Assembly: GCA_900540685.1 (NCBI GenBank)
Contig: UQGS01000025.1
Coordinates: 1-27,417, forward strand
Direction: 5' to 3'
DNA length: 27,417 nucleotides
Source: an uncultured Catenibacterium sp.
GTDB taxonomy: Bacteria; Bacillota_I; Bacilli_A; Erysipelotrichales; Coprobacillaceae
Positions 5,707 through 14,068 of this stretch are shown here, piece after piece. A model generated the notes under the pieces. It saw only the letters and a list, made by a program, of their open reading frames with translations, did no database searches and was not told where the DNA came from. Each line of letters starts with the position of its first letter. Position 1 is the stretch's first letter. A program made the translations under genes and the position numbers.

Positions 5707-8220
5707 ATGAATAAAAGCCTATTTAAGAAATTCGGGGCAACTTTTGTAGCACTTACACTTGCATTTTCTAGTACTTCAGCAGTAAGTGCCGCAGGGGATA
5801 CTTCAGAATTTCAACCTAAAGTGACTTATAGTAAAGGTGACTACACTTTTGCGAAGTTATCACATTCAGATAAAGCAGTCTCTACTCCAGATGGTATTGT
5901 TGATTACCTAGGTGGTGGAAAGGTCGGTGTCACTGGTCAGGATCAGGGTGCAACAGGACAAGGTGACCAGGGGCAGAGTTATGCTTGGTCTGCAGCATCT
6001 TATGGTGACTGGATGTATGTTGGTACTTGTTATGCAGCAATGGGTAATACATTAACATTAATGGATACTACTCTTGGTGATAAGTTCGATAAAGAAACTA
6101 TGACTGCTGCTTTAAAAGCAATGTTCAATGGAACATTCTTCTATGGACATGAAAAAGAAGATGGTACAGCAGATGAAGATTCTGATGGTATTCTTTGTAA
6201 AGTAAACGTTAAAACTGGTGAAACTAAGTTATTAATGTCTGCTTCATTAAATGGTAAAGGACCACTTTTCAGAAACGCTATGCGTTATAAAGATAAGCTT
6301 TATTTCTGTGGCTCTGTACGTAATAAAGGTGCTAAGTCTGGTTTACCTAGCATCTATTGTATCGATCCTAAGACAGATGATATCAAGTGTGTCTACACTG
6401 GTATTACTCCACAGGAACTTGGTGCTGCATATAAAGAAGGTATCAGTACTGGTATCCGTGGTATGGCAGTATTCAATGGTGAATTCATTGCTAGCTGTGT
6501 TGGTGTAGATGGACCTTATATCTTAAAGTCTAAAGACCCATCAGCTGGACAGTCTTCATTCAAGAAGATTGCGACTAAGAATGATCTATTTAACTATCCT
6601 GCATATCATTATTCAGATAGCATCTATGGTGGTTCTATCTGGGAAATGGTTGAATTCAATAACAGCTTATATGTTGCTTTATGTACTGGTACTCAGGAAA
6701 ATAAACCTGATGAACATACTATGCAGTCATTCGCAATTGTACGTGGTGATGAAAAAGCAGATGGTACTTGGACTTGGACACCTGTTGTAGGTGATAAAGC
6801 AGATGGTGCTAAATATACATTTGGTATCGATCCAGAACGTACTCGTGCTGGTGCTTGTAACATGTTAGTATACAATGATCATCTTTATATTGGTGAATAT
6901 GAAGATATCGAAATCGCATTAGAAGATTTAGTATTCAAGAAGAACGTAGAATTCTTAGCTAAGAACTTAGAACAGTCTGTAAGTCTTTATCGTATGGATA
7001 AGGATGAAAACATGGAATTAGTTGTAGGTGATGCAACTAAGATGTTCCCTAATGGTGGTATTTCTGGACTTGGTTCTGGATTTGGACATCATGAAAACCA
7101 GTATATCTGGCAGTCTACTGTATATGATGGAAAGATGTACTTTGGTACATTCGATAGCAGCAGCTTATTACAGCCTATTGGACAGTTCACAAATGGTGAT
7201 CTATTAAATATGTCTAAAGAAGAATGGAAATCTCAGATGAACTATCTTAAGGTTTTCATTGAATTAGTATTAAGCAAGAATGCGGAATATCCAACAAAAC
7301 CTATTTCTGAAACAGAGACTGATTCTGAAGAAGAAACTGAATTAACTGCATCTGAAAAAGTACAGAAAGCTATTAAATCTGCATCTGTAAGATACAGCGG
7401 AGCACAGGCTGCATCTACTGAATCTGATGACAATGCAGAAACTATTTCTCTTACTGATGATCAGATCAATTCTCTTGTAGAAGGTCTTGAAGATGGTTCA
7501 ATTCAGGCAAATAGCTTAAATGATGAACTTTCAAATGATGTATTTACTCTTGTTTCTGGTATGGATCCACTTGCATCTTCATTAGATAAAAAAGGAACTA
7601 AGAACTTTGTGAATGATTATTCTGAAGTATATGAATTCTATGCAGAATTTGCTTCACAGTTACCAGAAAAGTTAAAGAAATTATTTGAAGATTTCCTTAC
7701 AATTACTAAGAAAGATAACTTAGTTGCATTTGGTAAGATCTTAAAGTACTTATCTAAAGCCCAGCGCGGATTTGATATGTATACATCAGCTGATGGTGAA
7801 TCTTTCACTACTATTACAACTAATGGTTTTGGTGATCCATATAACCATGGTTTACGTGTATTCGCAACTGGTGATGACTGGATGGCAATTGGTACAGCTA
7901 ACCCATTCTATGGAACTCAGTTATGGAAGATGACTTCTCCAACTAAGACAGTTGAACCAACTACTCCAACTGAACCAGAAAAACCAAAACCATCTGAACC
8001 AGAAAAGCCTTCTGAAACAGATAAACCAAATATCACAGTGAAACCTTCTGATTCAGATAAAACTGATACTACAGTTACAAATAAAACAGATGATAAGAAG
8101 AATACAGCTAAGACAGGTGACTCAACTGATATCACTACATCTTTAGTTGCTGCAATTGGTTCACTTGCATTACTAGTTGGTTGTGCATTTGTATTACGTA
8201 AAAAGAAAGTGAGAGCTTAA
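5707..8220 (+). CDS. Large secreted, wall-anchored protein, probable beta-propeller (paralogue 1)
   Basis: 837 residues from ATG 5707, which has GAGGAGGG about 7 nt ahead; an in-frame upstream codon at 5692 lies inside that ribosome site. It starts with a signal peptide (KSLFKKFG, hydrophobic core, cleavage near AVSA). Seven similar strand motifs of the type D-x-x-YxGT recur at about residues 99 (GDWMYVGT), 196, 259, 319, 391, 475 and 722 (DDWMAIGT), as in a seven-bladed propeller. The last blade is separated by a predicted helical insert of about 200 residues. A Pro/Glu/Lys-rich spacer follows (about 745-800). The C-terminus has AKTGD, a hydrophobic segment and RKKKVRA, a sortase signal lacking the usual LP of LPxTG. 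I recognise no named family. It is likely a surface binding protein or enzyme for a polymer. Confidence 0.8.
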   Translation: MNKSLFKKFGATFVALTLAFSSTSAVSAAGDTSEFQPKVTYSKGDYTFAKLSHSDKAVSTPDGIVDYLGGGKVGVTGQDQGATGQGDQGQSYAWSAASYGDWMYVGTCYAAMGNTLTLMDTTLGDKFDKETMTAALKAMFNGTFFYGHEKEDGTADEDSDGILCKVNVKTGETKLLMSASLNGKGPLFRNAMRYKDKLYFCGSVRNKGAKSGLPSIYCIDPKTDDIKCVYTGITPQELGAAYKEGISTGIRGMAVFNGEFIASCVGVDGPYILKSKDPSAGQSSFKKIATKNDLFNYPAYHYSDSIYGGSIWEMVEFNNSLYVALCTGTQENKPDEHTMQSFAIVRGDEKADGTWTWTPVVGDKADGAKYTFGIDPERTRAGACNMLVYNDHLYIGEYEDIEIALEDLVFKKNVEFLAKNLEQSVSLYRMDKDENMELVVGDATKMFPNGGISGLGSGFGHHENQYIWQSTVYDGKMYFGTFDSSSLLQPIGQFTNGDLLNMSKEEWKSQMNYLKVFIELVLSKNAEYPTKPISETETDSEEETELTASEKVQKAIKSASVRYSGAQAASTESDDNAETISLTDDQINSLVEGLEDGSIQANSLNDELSNDVFTLVSGMDPLASSLDKKGTKNFVNDYSEVYEFYAEFASQLPEKLKKLFEDFLTITKKDNLVAFGKILKYLSKAQRGFDMYTSADGESFTTITTNGFGDPYNHGLRVFATGDDWMAIGTANPFYGTQLWKMTSPTKTVEPTTPTEPEKPKPSEPEKPSETDKPNITVKPSDSDKTDTTVTNKTDDKKNTAKTGDSTDITTSLVAAIGSLALLVGCAFVLRKKKVRA

Positions 8221-8396
8221 TCTCTTATCTCAAACTATAAAAATCTTAGATCATAGAAATATGATTTAGGAATATTATGTAACATTTATCTAAAAACAAG
8301 ACAATATTCAAAAAGTGAACTATGGATATATTTGCATTTATATTCCGTTTATTTTGAAAATATATCTTGCTCAACAATTGAATATAAATACTATAG

Positions 8397-8444
8397 AACA
8401 GCCTATTAAATGGAGAAATCTCTGTTAAATAGGCTGTTTTTTTT
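8397..8444 (+). terminator. Intrinsic terminator of the first wall-protein gene
   Basis: An 11-bp perfect stem (AACAGCCTATT with AATAGGCTGTT) enclosing about 20 nt, then six to eight T's. It makes the two wall-protein genes separate transcription units. Confidence 0.88.
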
Positions 8445-8588
8445 GATTCAATATGTAACTGCTTTATATAAAATAAAGGTCTCTTAGATTTTGTGAAAAA
8501 TGTTGAATTTGTCATAGAAATTTAGTAATAATACACATATTTTGGCGTATTTGTTGCATGTCACAAGATACATATTTTGTCACTTGAC

Positions 8589-8626
8589 TGTAAGCACTTT
8601 ACTTATTGCAGCTTAGATGATAAAAT
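8589..8626 (+). promoter_or_regulatory. Promoter of the second wall-anchored protein with overlapping cre-like operator
   Basis: -35 TTTACT (8598-8603), 17-bp spacer, -10 TAAAAT (8621-8626), with TGTAAGCACTTTACT (8589-8603) overlapping the -35. Spacing and operator placement match the promoter at 5620-5657. The remaining intergenic DNA between 8221 and 8588, apart from the terminator, is AT-rich and shows nothing I can name. Confidence 0.6.
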
Positions 8627-8668
8627 TTAAACATGCGGAATGGAAAAAATAAAAAGGGAGGGCATAAC

Positions 8669-11374
8669 ATGAATAATAGCCTATTTAAAAAAGTCGGGGC
8701 TTCTTTTGTTGCATTGACACTTGCATTTTCTTGTACTTCTGCAGTAAGTGCAACAGGGAATAATTCCGAATTTACGCCATCTGTCACCTATAGTAAAGGT
8801 GATTACACTTTTGGCAAAATCTCACACCCAGATAAAGCGCAAGCTACAACTGATGGTCTTGTTGATTATCTAGGTGATGGAAAAGTCGCTGTAACTGGTC
8901 AGGACCCAGCTGCAACAGGTCAGGGAGATCAGGGACAGAGCTATTCTTGGGCTGCTGTTGGTTATGGAGATTGGATGTATGTTGGTACTTGCTATGCTGC
9001 ATCAGGCAGTACGATTCAATTAATGGGTAGTGCGCTAGGATCAAAGCTTGATAAGGAAGTCATGGCTGCTGCATTAAAAACATTATATAATGGTACATTC
9101 TTCTATGGACATGAGAAAGAAGATGGTACACCAGATGCAGATTCTAAAGGTATCCTTATAAAGATTAATGTGAAGACTGGTGAAGTAAAGTTATTGATGT
9201 CTAATTCAACTACTGGACAGTCACCAACTTTTAGAAATGCGATTGAATATAAAGATAAGCTTTATTTCTGTGGAGCTGTAGCTGAAAAAGGAACACAAGC
9301 AGCTTTACCTAGCATTTATTGTATTGATCCTAAGACAGATGATATTAAACGTGTTTATACTGGTATGACTCTTCGAGAATATGGTCAGGCATATAAAGAA
9401 GGTTACAATACAGGTATTCGTGGAATGACTGTATTTGATGGTAAATTCATTGCAAGCTGTGTTGGATTAAATGGACCTTATATTTTAGAGTCTACTGATC
9501 CATCAGCTGGTCAGTCTTCATTCAAGAAGATTGCAACTATGCAAGATTTATATAATTATCCTGCATATCATTTCACTGATAGTATCTATGGTGGTTCTAT
9601 CTGGGAAATGGTTGAATTTAATAACAGTCTCTATGTTGCATTATGTACAGGTACACTGGAAAATAAGCCAGATGAAAAATCAATGCAGTCGTTCGCGATT
9701 GTACGTGGTGATAGAAAATCTGATGGTACTTGGACATGGACACCTGTTGTAGGTGATAAAGCAGATGGTGCTAAATATACATTTGGTATCGATCCAGAAC
9801 GTACTCGTGCTGGTGCATGTCACTTAGTTGTTTATAAGGATCACTTATATATTGGTGAATATGAAGATATCGAAATTGCATTAAACGATCTTCTATTCAA
9901 AACTAATGTAGAATTCATGGCTAACAATATTGAACAGTCTGTCAGTCTTTACCGTATGGATAAGAATGAAAACATGGAATTAATTGTTGGTGATGCAACT
10001 AAGATGTTCCCTAAGGGTGGTACTTCTGGAATTAGTTCTGGATTTGGACATCGTGAAAACCAGTATATCTGGCAGTCTAAAGTATATGACGGTAAGTTAT
10101 ACTTAGGTACATTTGATAGCAGCAGTTTATTACATCCTATTGGACAGTTATCAAATGGTGATTTATTAAAGATGAGCAAAGAAGAATGGAAGTCTCAGCT
10201 TAATTATCTCAAAGTATTTATTGAATTATTATTAAGTAAGTATATCGAATATCCAACTCAGCCAATTACAGCAGCTGAAACTGAAGCTGTTGATGAAGCA
10301 AAGGTTGAAGAGGATACAGAAGAAGCACAGGTTGAAGAAAAATCTGAAGAAGAAACTCAGACTGATGAAGATTCTGAAGAAAAAGCTCAGCCAGCAGCTG
10401 AAACTGAAGAAACTAAGTCAATTGCTGATAGTAAAAAAGAAACTGAATTAACTGCATCTGAAAAGGTACAGAAAGCAATTGAATCAGCATCTAAGAGATA
10501 TAGTGGTGCACAGGCCGCATCTGCTGCATCTGACAACAATGTAGAAACTATTAAACTTACAACTGAACAGATTAACACTCTTGTAAAAGGTCTTGAAGAT
10601 GGTTCAATTAAGGCAAATAGCTTAAATAATGAACTTTCATCTGAATTATTCACAATTATTTCTGGTATGGATCCAATGGCTGATTCATTAGATAAAAAAG
10701 GATCACAGGATTTCGTAGACCAGTATGCTGATGTATATGAATATTATAATGAATTCTCTTCAAGTCTTCCTGATGAATTAAAGGCATTATTTGATATTCT
10801 AATTACTGCAACTAAGAAAGATAACTTAATCGCATTTGGTAAATTATTAAAATATCTTTCTACAGCACAGCGTGGATTTGATATGTATGTAACAAGTGAT
10901 GGTGAGACATTCTCAACTATTACTACAAATGGTTTCAATGATCCATATAACCATGGATGTCGTGTATTCGCAACAGGTGCTGACTGGATGGCAATTGGTA
11001 CAGCTAACCCATTCAATGGTACACAGTTATGGAAGATGACTTCTCCAGTTAAGACAGTTGAACCAACAACTCCAACTGATCCTGAAAAGCCAAAGCCTAC
11101 TGAGCCAGAGAAACCAAACCCATCTGAACCAGAAAAACCAAACCCATCTGAACCAGAAAAACCATCTGATACAGATAAACCAAATATCACAGTTAAACCA
11201 TCTGATACAGATAAAACTGGAACAACAGTGACTACAAAGACTGATGATAAGAAGGGTACAGCTAAGACAGGTGACTCAACTGATATCACTACATCTTTAG
11301 TTGCTACAATTGGTTCACTTGCATTATTAGTTGGTTGTGCATATGTACTTCGTAAGAAGAAAGTTAGAGCATAG
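8669..11374 (+). CDS. Large secreted, wall-anchored protein, probable beta-propeller (paralogue 2)
   Basis: 901 residues from ATG 8669 (GGGAGGG ahead). It is collinear with the 837-residue protein just upstream: the signal peptide, blade motifs, last blade (YNHGCRVFATG...) and C-terminal anchor are nearly the same, so this is a tandem duplication. Differences: a Glu-rich, repetitive acidic insertion of about 55-60 residues (around nt 10270-10440) in the helical insert, and a longer EPEKPNPS repeat spacer before the wall anchor. Many substitutions elsewhere, including around blade edges, show the copies are old enough to have diverged. The signal peptide has a Cys (AFSC) but no proper lipobox. 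The sortase motif again reads AKTGD without LP. Function unknown. Confidence 0.8.
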   Translation: MNNSLFKKVGASFVALTLAFSCTSAVSATGNNSEFTPSVTYSKGDYTFGKISHPDKAQATTDGLVDYLGDGKVAVTGQDPAATGQGDQGQSYSWAAVGYGDWMYVGTCYAASGSTIQLMGSALGSKLDKEVMAAALKTLYNGTFFYGHEKEDGTPDADSKGILIKINVKTGEVKLLMSNSTTGQSPTFRNAIEYKDKLYFCGAVAEKGTQAALPSIYCIDPKTDDIKRVYTGMTLREYGQAYKEGYNTGIRGMTVFDGKFIASCVGLNGPYILESTDPSAGQSSFKKIATMQDLYNYPAYHFTDSIYGGSIWEMVEFNNSLYVALCTGTLENKPDEKSMQSFAIVRGDRKSDGTWTWTPVVGDKADGAKYTFGIDPERTRAGACHLVVYKDHLYIGEYEDIEIALNDLLFKTNVEFMANNIEQSVSLYRMDKNENMELIVGDATKMFPKGGTSGISSGFGHRENQYIWQSKVYDGKLYLGTFDSSSLLHPIGQLSNGDLLKMSKEEWKSQLNYLKVFIELLLSKYIEYPTQPITAAETEAVDEAKVEEDTEEAQVEEKSEEETQTDEDSEEKAQPAAETEETKSIADSKKETELTASEKVQKAIESASKRYSGAQAASAASDNNVETIKLTTEQINTLVKGLEDGSIKANSLNNELSSELFTIISGMDPMADSLDKKGSQDFVDQYADVYEYYNEFSSSLPDELKALFDILITATKKDNLIAFGKLLKYLSTAQRGFDMYVTSDGETFSTITTNGFNDPYNHGCRVFATGADWMAIGTANPFNGTQLWKMTSPVKTVEPTTPTDPEKPKPTEPEKPNPSEPEKPNPSEPEKPSDTDKPNITVKPSDTDKTGTTVTTKTDDKKGTAKTGDSTDITTSLVATIGSLALLVGCAYVLRKKKVRA

Positions 11375-11403
11375 TAATTAGCTATAAAAAGATTTATCTA
11401 TAA

Positions 11404-11460
11404 AAACAAAACAGCTTGTTTGACTGGAATATTCCGTTAAGCAGGCTGTTTTTTTGTTTT
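11404..11460 (+). terminator. Intrinsic terminator of the second wall-protein gene
   Basis: A long stem (AACAGCTTGTTTGAC with GTTAAGCAGGCTGTT, three G-U pairs) capped by the self-complementary GGAATATTCC, then T's. The AACAGC/GCTGTT base is shared with the terminator of the first copy, consistent with duplication of the whole unit. Confidence 0.88.
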
Positions 11461-11506
11461 GTTAAGATGTTATAATTGATTTATAGATGAGTAGGGGGCT
11501 TTATAT

Positions 11507-11896
11507 ATGAATTTCAATAATATCGATTATATGGAGAAAAATGCACCAGCAACACAAGATGAAATAGAATCTGTAGAAAAACATATCAATGGAACTATTC
11601 CAAGGGTCTATAAAGAATTTTTAAGATATGCCAATGGGATTGCGATGAATCTATGTGTACTCTATGATACTTCTACTATTATTGAAAGCTATGAATGCAA
11701 TGAGTTTTCTCTTAATATGCCTGGATATATTAGCGTTGGAAATGATAATGGTGATAGAGAACTTATTATGAAAGCAGAAAAAGGAGCAACATTATGTGGT
11801 TTCTTAGATGCGGCAGAGATAGGAAATTCGGAAGTAGAGGAATGGTTTGATTTTAAATCATGGGTAGAAAACGGCTGTGATATGGAAGATGATTAA
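11507..11896 (+). CDS. SMI1/KNR4 (SUKH) family protein, orphan immunity type
   Basis: 129 residues with the SUKH pattern: APATQDEIESVEKHINGTIPRVYKEFLRYANG (acidic helix, IP-x-x-Y-x-x-FL, NG turn), then ISVGNDNGDRELIM strands and a C-terminal FKSWVENG. SUKH proteins usually act as immunity proteins against contact-dependent or polymorphic nuclease toxins, or as hubs in such loci. No toxin gene is adjacent, so this would be an orphan immunity gene. A TATAAT-type -10 near 11470 and a GGGGG ribosome site (about 11493) precede ATG 11507. Two further small genes follow on the same strand before a terminator. Confidence 0.75.
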   Translation: MNFNNIDYMEKNAPATQDEIESVEKHINGTIPRVYKEFLRYANGIAMNLCVLYDTSTIIESYECNEFSLNMPGYISVGNDNGDRELIMKAEKGATLCGFLDAAEIGNSEVEEWFDFKSWVENGCDMEDD

Positions 11897-11926
11897 GAGG
11901 ATTCAGACTATGGAAAGGTCTATATT

Positions 11927-12124
11927 GTGAAAGTCCCTGAAGATAAACTAAAGTTCCTAGCAGAAACAAAGAAACTTTTTGCATTACCTATTTCAACAGG
12001 TGTCCTCTATAAGAAAATCAATCATTTACCATGTGCTATAGTGGATGATATAACAGAAGCATTGGCTGATATTATTATCAAAAAGACATCATATCCTGAT
12101 TGTTATGAGTACAAAAATAAGTGA
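11927..12124 (+). CDS. Small unknown protein downstream of the SUKH gene
   Basis: 65 codons from GTG 11927, with GGAAAGG about 9 nt before it. The reading frame is the same as that of the SUKH gene and is open from the SUKH stop onward (EDSDYGKVYIVKVPED...). It could therefore be either a separate small gene or the detached C-terminal part of a longer protein cut by the TAA at 11894-11896. Features: two beta-like stretches, a LPCAIVDDITEALADIIIKK segment and a polar tail. No family recognised; the context points to an immunity-type cluster. No known catalytic motif. Confidence 0.5.
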   Translation: MKVPEDKLKFLAETKKLFALPISTGVLYKKINHLPCAIVDDITEALADIIIKKTSYPDCYEYKNK

Positions 12125-12136
12125 GGAAATAACTAT

Positions 12137-12543
12137 ATGACAAAAGAAGAAATAATCACTCAATTACAGAGTAAAGCTAAAGAAGATGAAGCATATTATA
12201 TGGATGCTGATTTGATTGATGCAATCAATGAGTATCCAGAACCTTTTGAATTAGTAGAACCTATTCTAGAAATTATTGGAACCAATCCAACAGTTGATTT
12301 TGGTATGCCAGGGATCTTGTTTATTTTGTAGAATTATTCTATAAGCATGGATATGAAGAATTGTTGGTATCTTCAGTAAGAAAGAATCCTACAGCACATA
12401 ATATATGGATGGTACACCGTTGTTTCAATGATGTGAATAATCCAAAGAGAGACATGTTTGTAAAACTTATGAAGGAACTAAAAGCTGATTCATCTGTTTC
12501 AACGGATATTAAGAAAGAAATAGATGAATTTGATTGGGAATAG
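12137..12543 (+). pseudogene. Small helical immunity-like gene broken by a one-base deletion
   Basis: The first part (12137-12331, starting MTKEEIITQLQ after a GAGGA ribosome site) ends at a stop soon after a GGG run at 12311-12313. In another frame the coding continues smoothly (DLVYFVELFYKHGYEELLVSSVRKNPTAHNIWMVHR...) to the stop at 12543. One extra G would give PGDLVYFVELF and a single protein of about 135 residues. It looks all-helical and acidic, like small immunity or HEAT-like proteins seen near polymorphic toxin loci, but I do not recognise a family. The frameshift could be real decay or a sequencing slip. Confidence 0.6.
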
Positions 12544-12547
12544 AAAT

Positions 12548-12590
12548 AAGCTGAGATGAAATGAGAGATTCATTTTATTTCAGCTTTTTA
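12548..12590 (+). terminator. Intrinsic terminator closing the immunity cluster
   Basis: A 17-bp stem (AAGCTGAGATGAAATGA with TCATTTTATTTCAGCTT, two G-U pairs), 5-nt loop, then T's. Confidence 0.88.
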
Positions 12591-12652
12591 TGATGTGAGA
12601 CAAGTTTAAGTTATTTATTTATCAACATAAAAATATGAAAAATATGACATTA

Positions 12653-12666
12653 TGTAAGTGTTTACA
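12653..12666 (+). promoter_or_regulatory. cre-like operator upstream of the PTS operon
   Basis: TGTAAGTGTTTACA fits the catabolite-response pattern (TGTAA-N4-TTACA) except for T in place of C in the central CG. A TATACT -10 candidate lies at about 12671-12676. A related element overlaps the -35 boxes of both wall-protein genes. A second small inverted repeat, TACTT-AA-AAGTA, follows near 12686-12697 and may be a local regulator site. Confidence 0.5.
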
Positions 12667-12747
12667 CTGATATACTAAATCTGTACTTAAAAGTAAGTAT
12701 AAAGACATGCGCAGCTTTATGATTACATCAAATATGGAGGATTAAAT

Positions 12748-14031
12748 ATGAACTTTTTTGACAAATTTCAAAGAGGTCTAGAAAAAGTAGTTGGACCTTT
12801 TGCGACTGCTGTAGCAAACAGCCGTTATATTAAAGCTTTAACAGAAGGATTTATGTACACTATGCCTATCACATTAGGTGTAGCTGCAATTGCAGTTTTT
12901 GCAAACTTACCAATTCCTGCATGGACACAATTCTTACAGAGTATTGGAATCTATGCAACTGCATTAGAAGTTGTTTCTTTAACTTTATCTTTACTAGCTA
13001 TTTATGTAGTAGGAGCTATTGGATATGCTTTTACTAAGAATGAAGGAGAAAATGGAGCGATTGGAGCAGTTATGGCTATGGCTGCATTCATTATCTTAAT
13101 TCCTGTTCAGACTTTTACAAATAAAGCAGGTGCTTCAGTTTCAACAATTGCAACTAGTTATTTAGGAAGCGATGGTATTTTCTTAGCAATCATTTTAGGT
13201 TTAATCATTCCTGCTTTCTATTGTTTCTTAATGAAAAAGAATTTAAAATTAACACTTCCTGATTCTGTACCACCAATGGTATCTCAGTCATTAGCACCTA
13301 CTTTTGTAGCAATGATTATTTTTACATCAGTATTTGTAGTTAAATATGCTTGTACATTTACACCATATGGTAATTTATTTACTCTTGTGACTACATTAAT
13401 TGGTAAACCAGTATCTGCTTTTGGTGCAAATCCTATTTCACTTATCGCTATTTTTACATTAATGAATTTAATCTGGTTCTTTGGTGTTCATCCAAATGCA
13501 ATCCTAATGCCTTATATGCCAATTCTTACTATTGTTGGATTAGCTAACCAGGAAGCATTCTTATCAAATCAAGCATTACCTTACTTAACATTTGCAGTCC
13601 TTTCTTCATGCATTCAGATTGGTGGAGCTGGAAATACATTAGGATTATGTCTTGCTTCATTCTTTGGTAAATCTGAGAAGTACAAAACTATGAGAAAACT
13701 CGTTGCACCAGCAAACTTATTTAATATCAATGAACCTGCAATTTTTGGTTTCCCAATCATGTTAAACCCTATTTATCTTATTCCAATGGTATTCTCAGCA
13801 CCTGTAAAAGGATTAATTGTATTAGGATTAATGAAATTTATCCCAATTTCATTTAACCCAACTATTTCAATGCCATGGGTAACACCTGGATTTGTTACTG
13901 CATTCTTCCAGGGAGGCTTACCTTTATTAGTAATCTGGTTACTTGCTTTAGGTATTGATTTCTTAATGTATTTACCATTCTTCTTTATTGATGATAAGAA
14001 TGCATTAAAACAGGAACAAGAAAACGCATAG
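12748..14031 (+). CDS. PTS EIIC permease, lactose/cellobiose/chitobiose family
   Basis: 427 residues, the typical size of a CelB/ChbC/LicC-type EIIC. The N-terminal FFDKFQRGLEKVVGPFA and IKALTEGFMYTMPITLG match the family, followed by about ten hydrophobic segments and the NLIWFFGVHPNAI and NINEPAIFGFPIMLNP motifs of the sugar site. It would take up a beta-linked disaccharide and phosphorylate it at C6 during transport, together with EIIA and EIIB. Neither EIIA nor EIIB is encoded in this window, so they must come from elsewhere in the genome. TATGGAGG precedes ATG 12748. It is the first gene of the sugar operon; the esterase follows after 37 bp. Confidence 0.93.
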   Translation: MNFFDKFQRGLEKVVGPFATAVANSRYIKALTEGFMYTMPITLGVAAIAVFANLPIPAWTQFLQSIGIYATALEVVSLTLSLLAIYVVGAIGYAFTKNEGENGAIGAVMAMAAFIILIPVQTFTNKAGASVSTIATSYLGSDGIFLAIILGLIIPAFYCFLMKKNLKLTLPDSVPPMVSQSLAPTFVAMIIFTSVFVVKYACTFTPYGNLFTLVTTLIGKPVSAFGANPISLIAIFTLMNLIWFFGVHPNAILMPYMPILTIVGLANQEAFLSNQALPYLTFAVLSSCIQIGGAGNTLGLCLASFFGKSEKYKTMRKLVAPANLFNINEPAIFGFPIMLNPIYLIPMVFSAPVKGLIVLGLMKFIPISFNPTISMPWVTPGFVTAFFQGGLPLLVIWLLALGIDFLMYLPFFFIDDKNALKQEQENA

Positions 14032-14068
14032 TAGTAATTAGAAGTGAGCACATATAAGGAGAAATAAA

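Noticed and set aside
8669..8760. Lipoprotein signal in the second wall protein (Cys in LAFSC)
   Set aside because: Position -3 is Ala rather than Leu-type, the paralogue has Ser there, and a C-terminal sortase signal is present, so an ordinary signal peptide is more likely.
11090..11165. Repeats in the EPEKPNPS region, considered as a CRISPR or satellite array
   Set aside because: They are in-frame codon repeats of a wall-spanning stalk; no spacer/repeat pattern exists anywhere in the window.
10744..11289. Long minus-strand open frame opposite the second wall protein's C-terminal half
   Set aside because: It mirrors the Pro/Glu repeat codons of the plus-strand gene, has no ribosome site, and the same kind of mirror frame appears opposite the first copy at 7917-8135. 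Shadow of the real gene.
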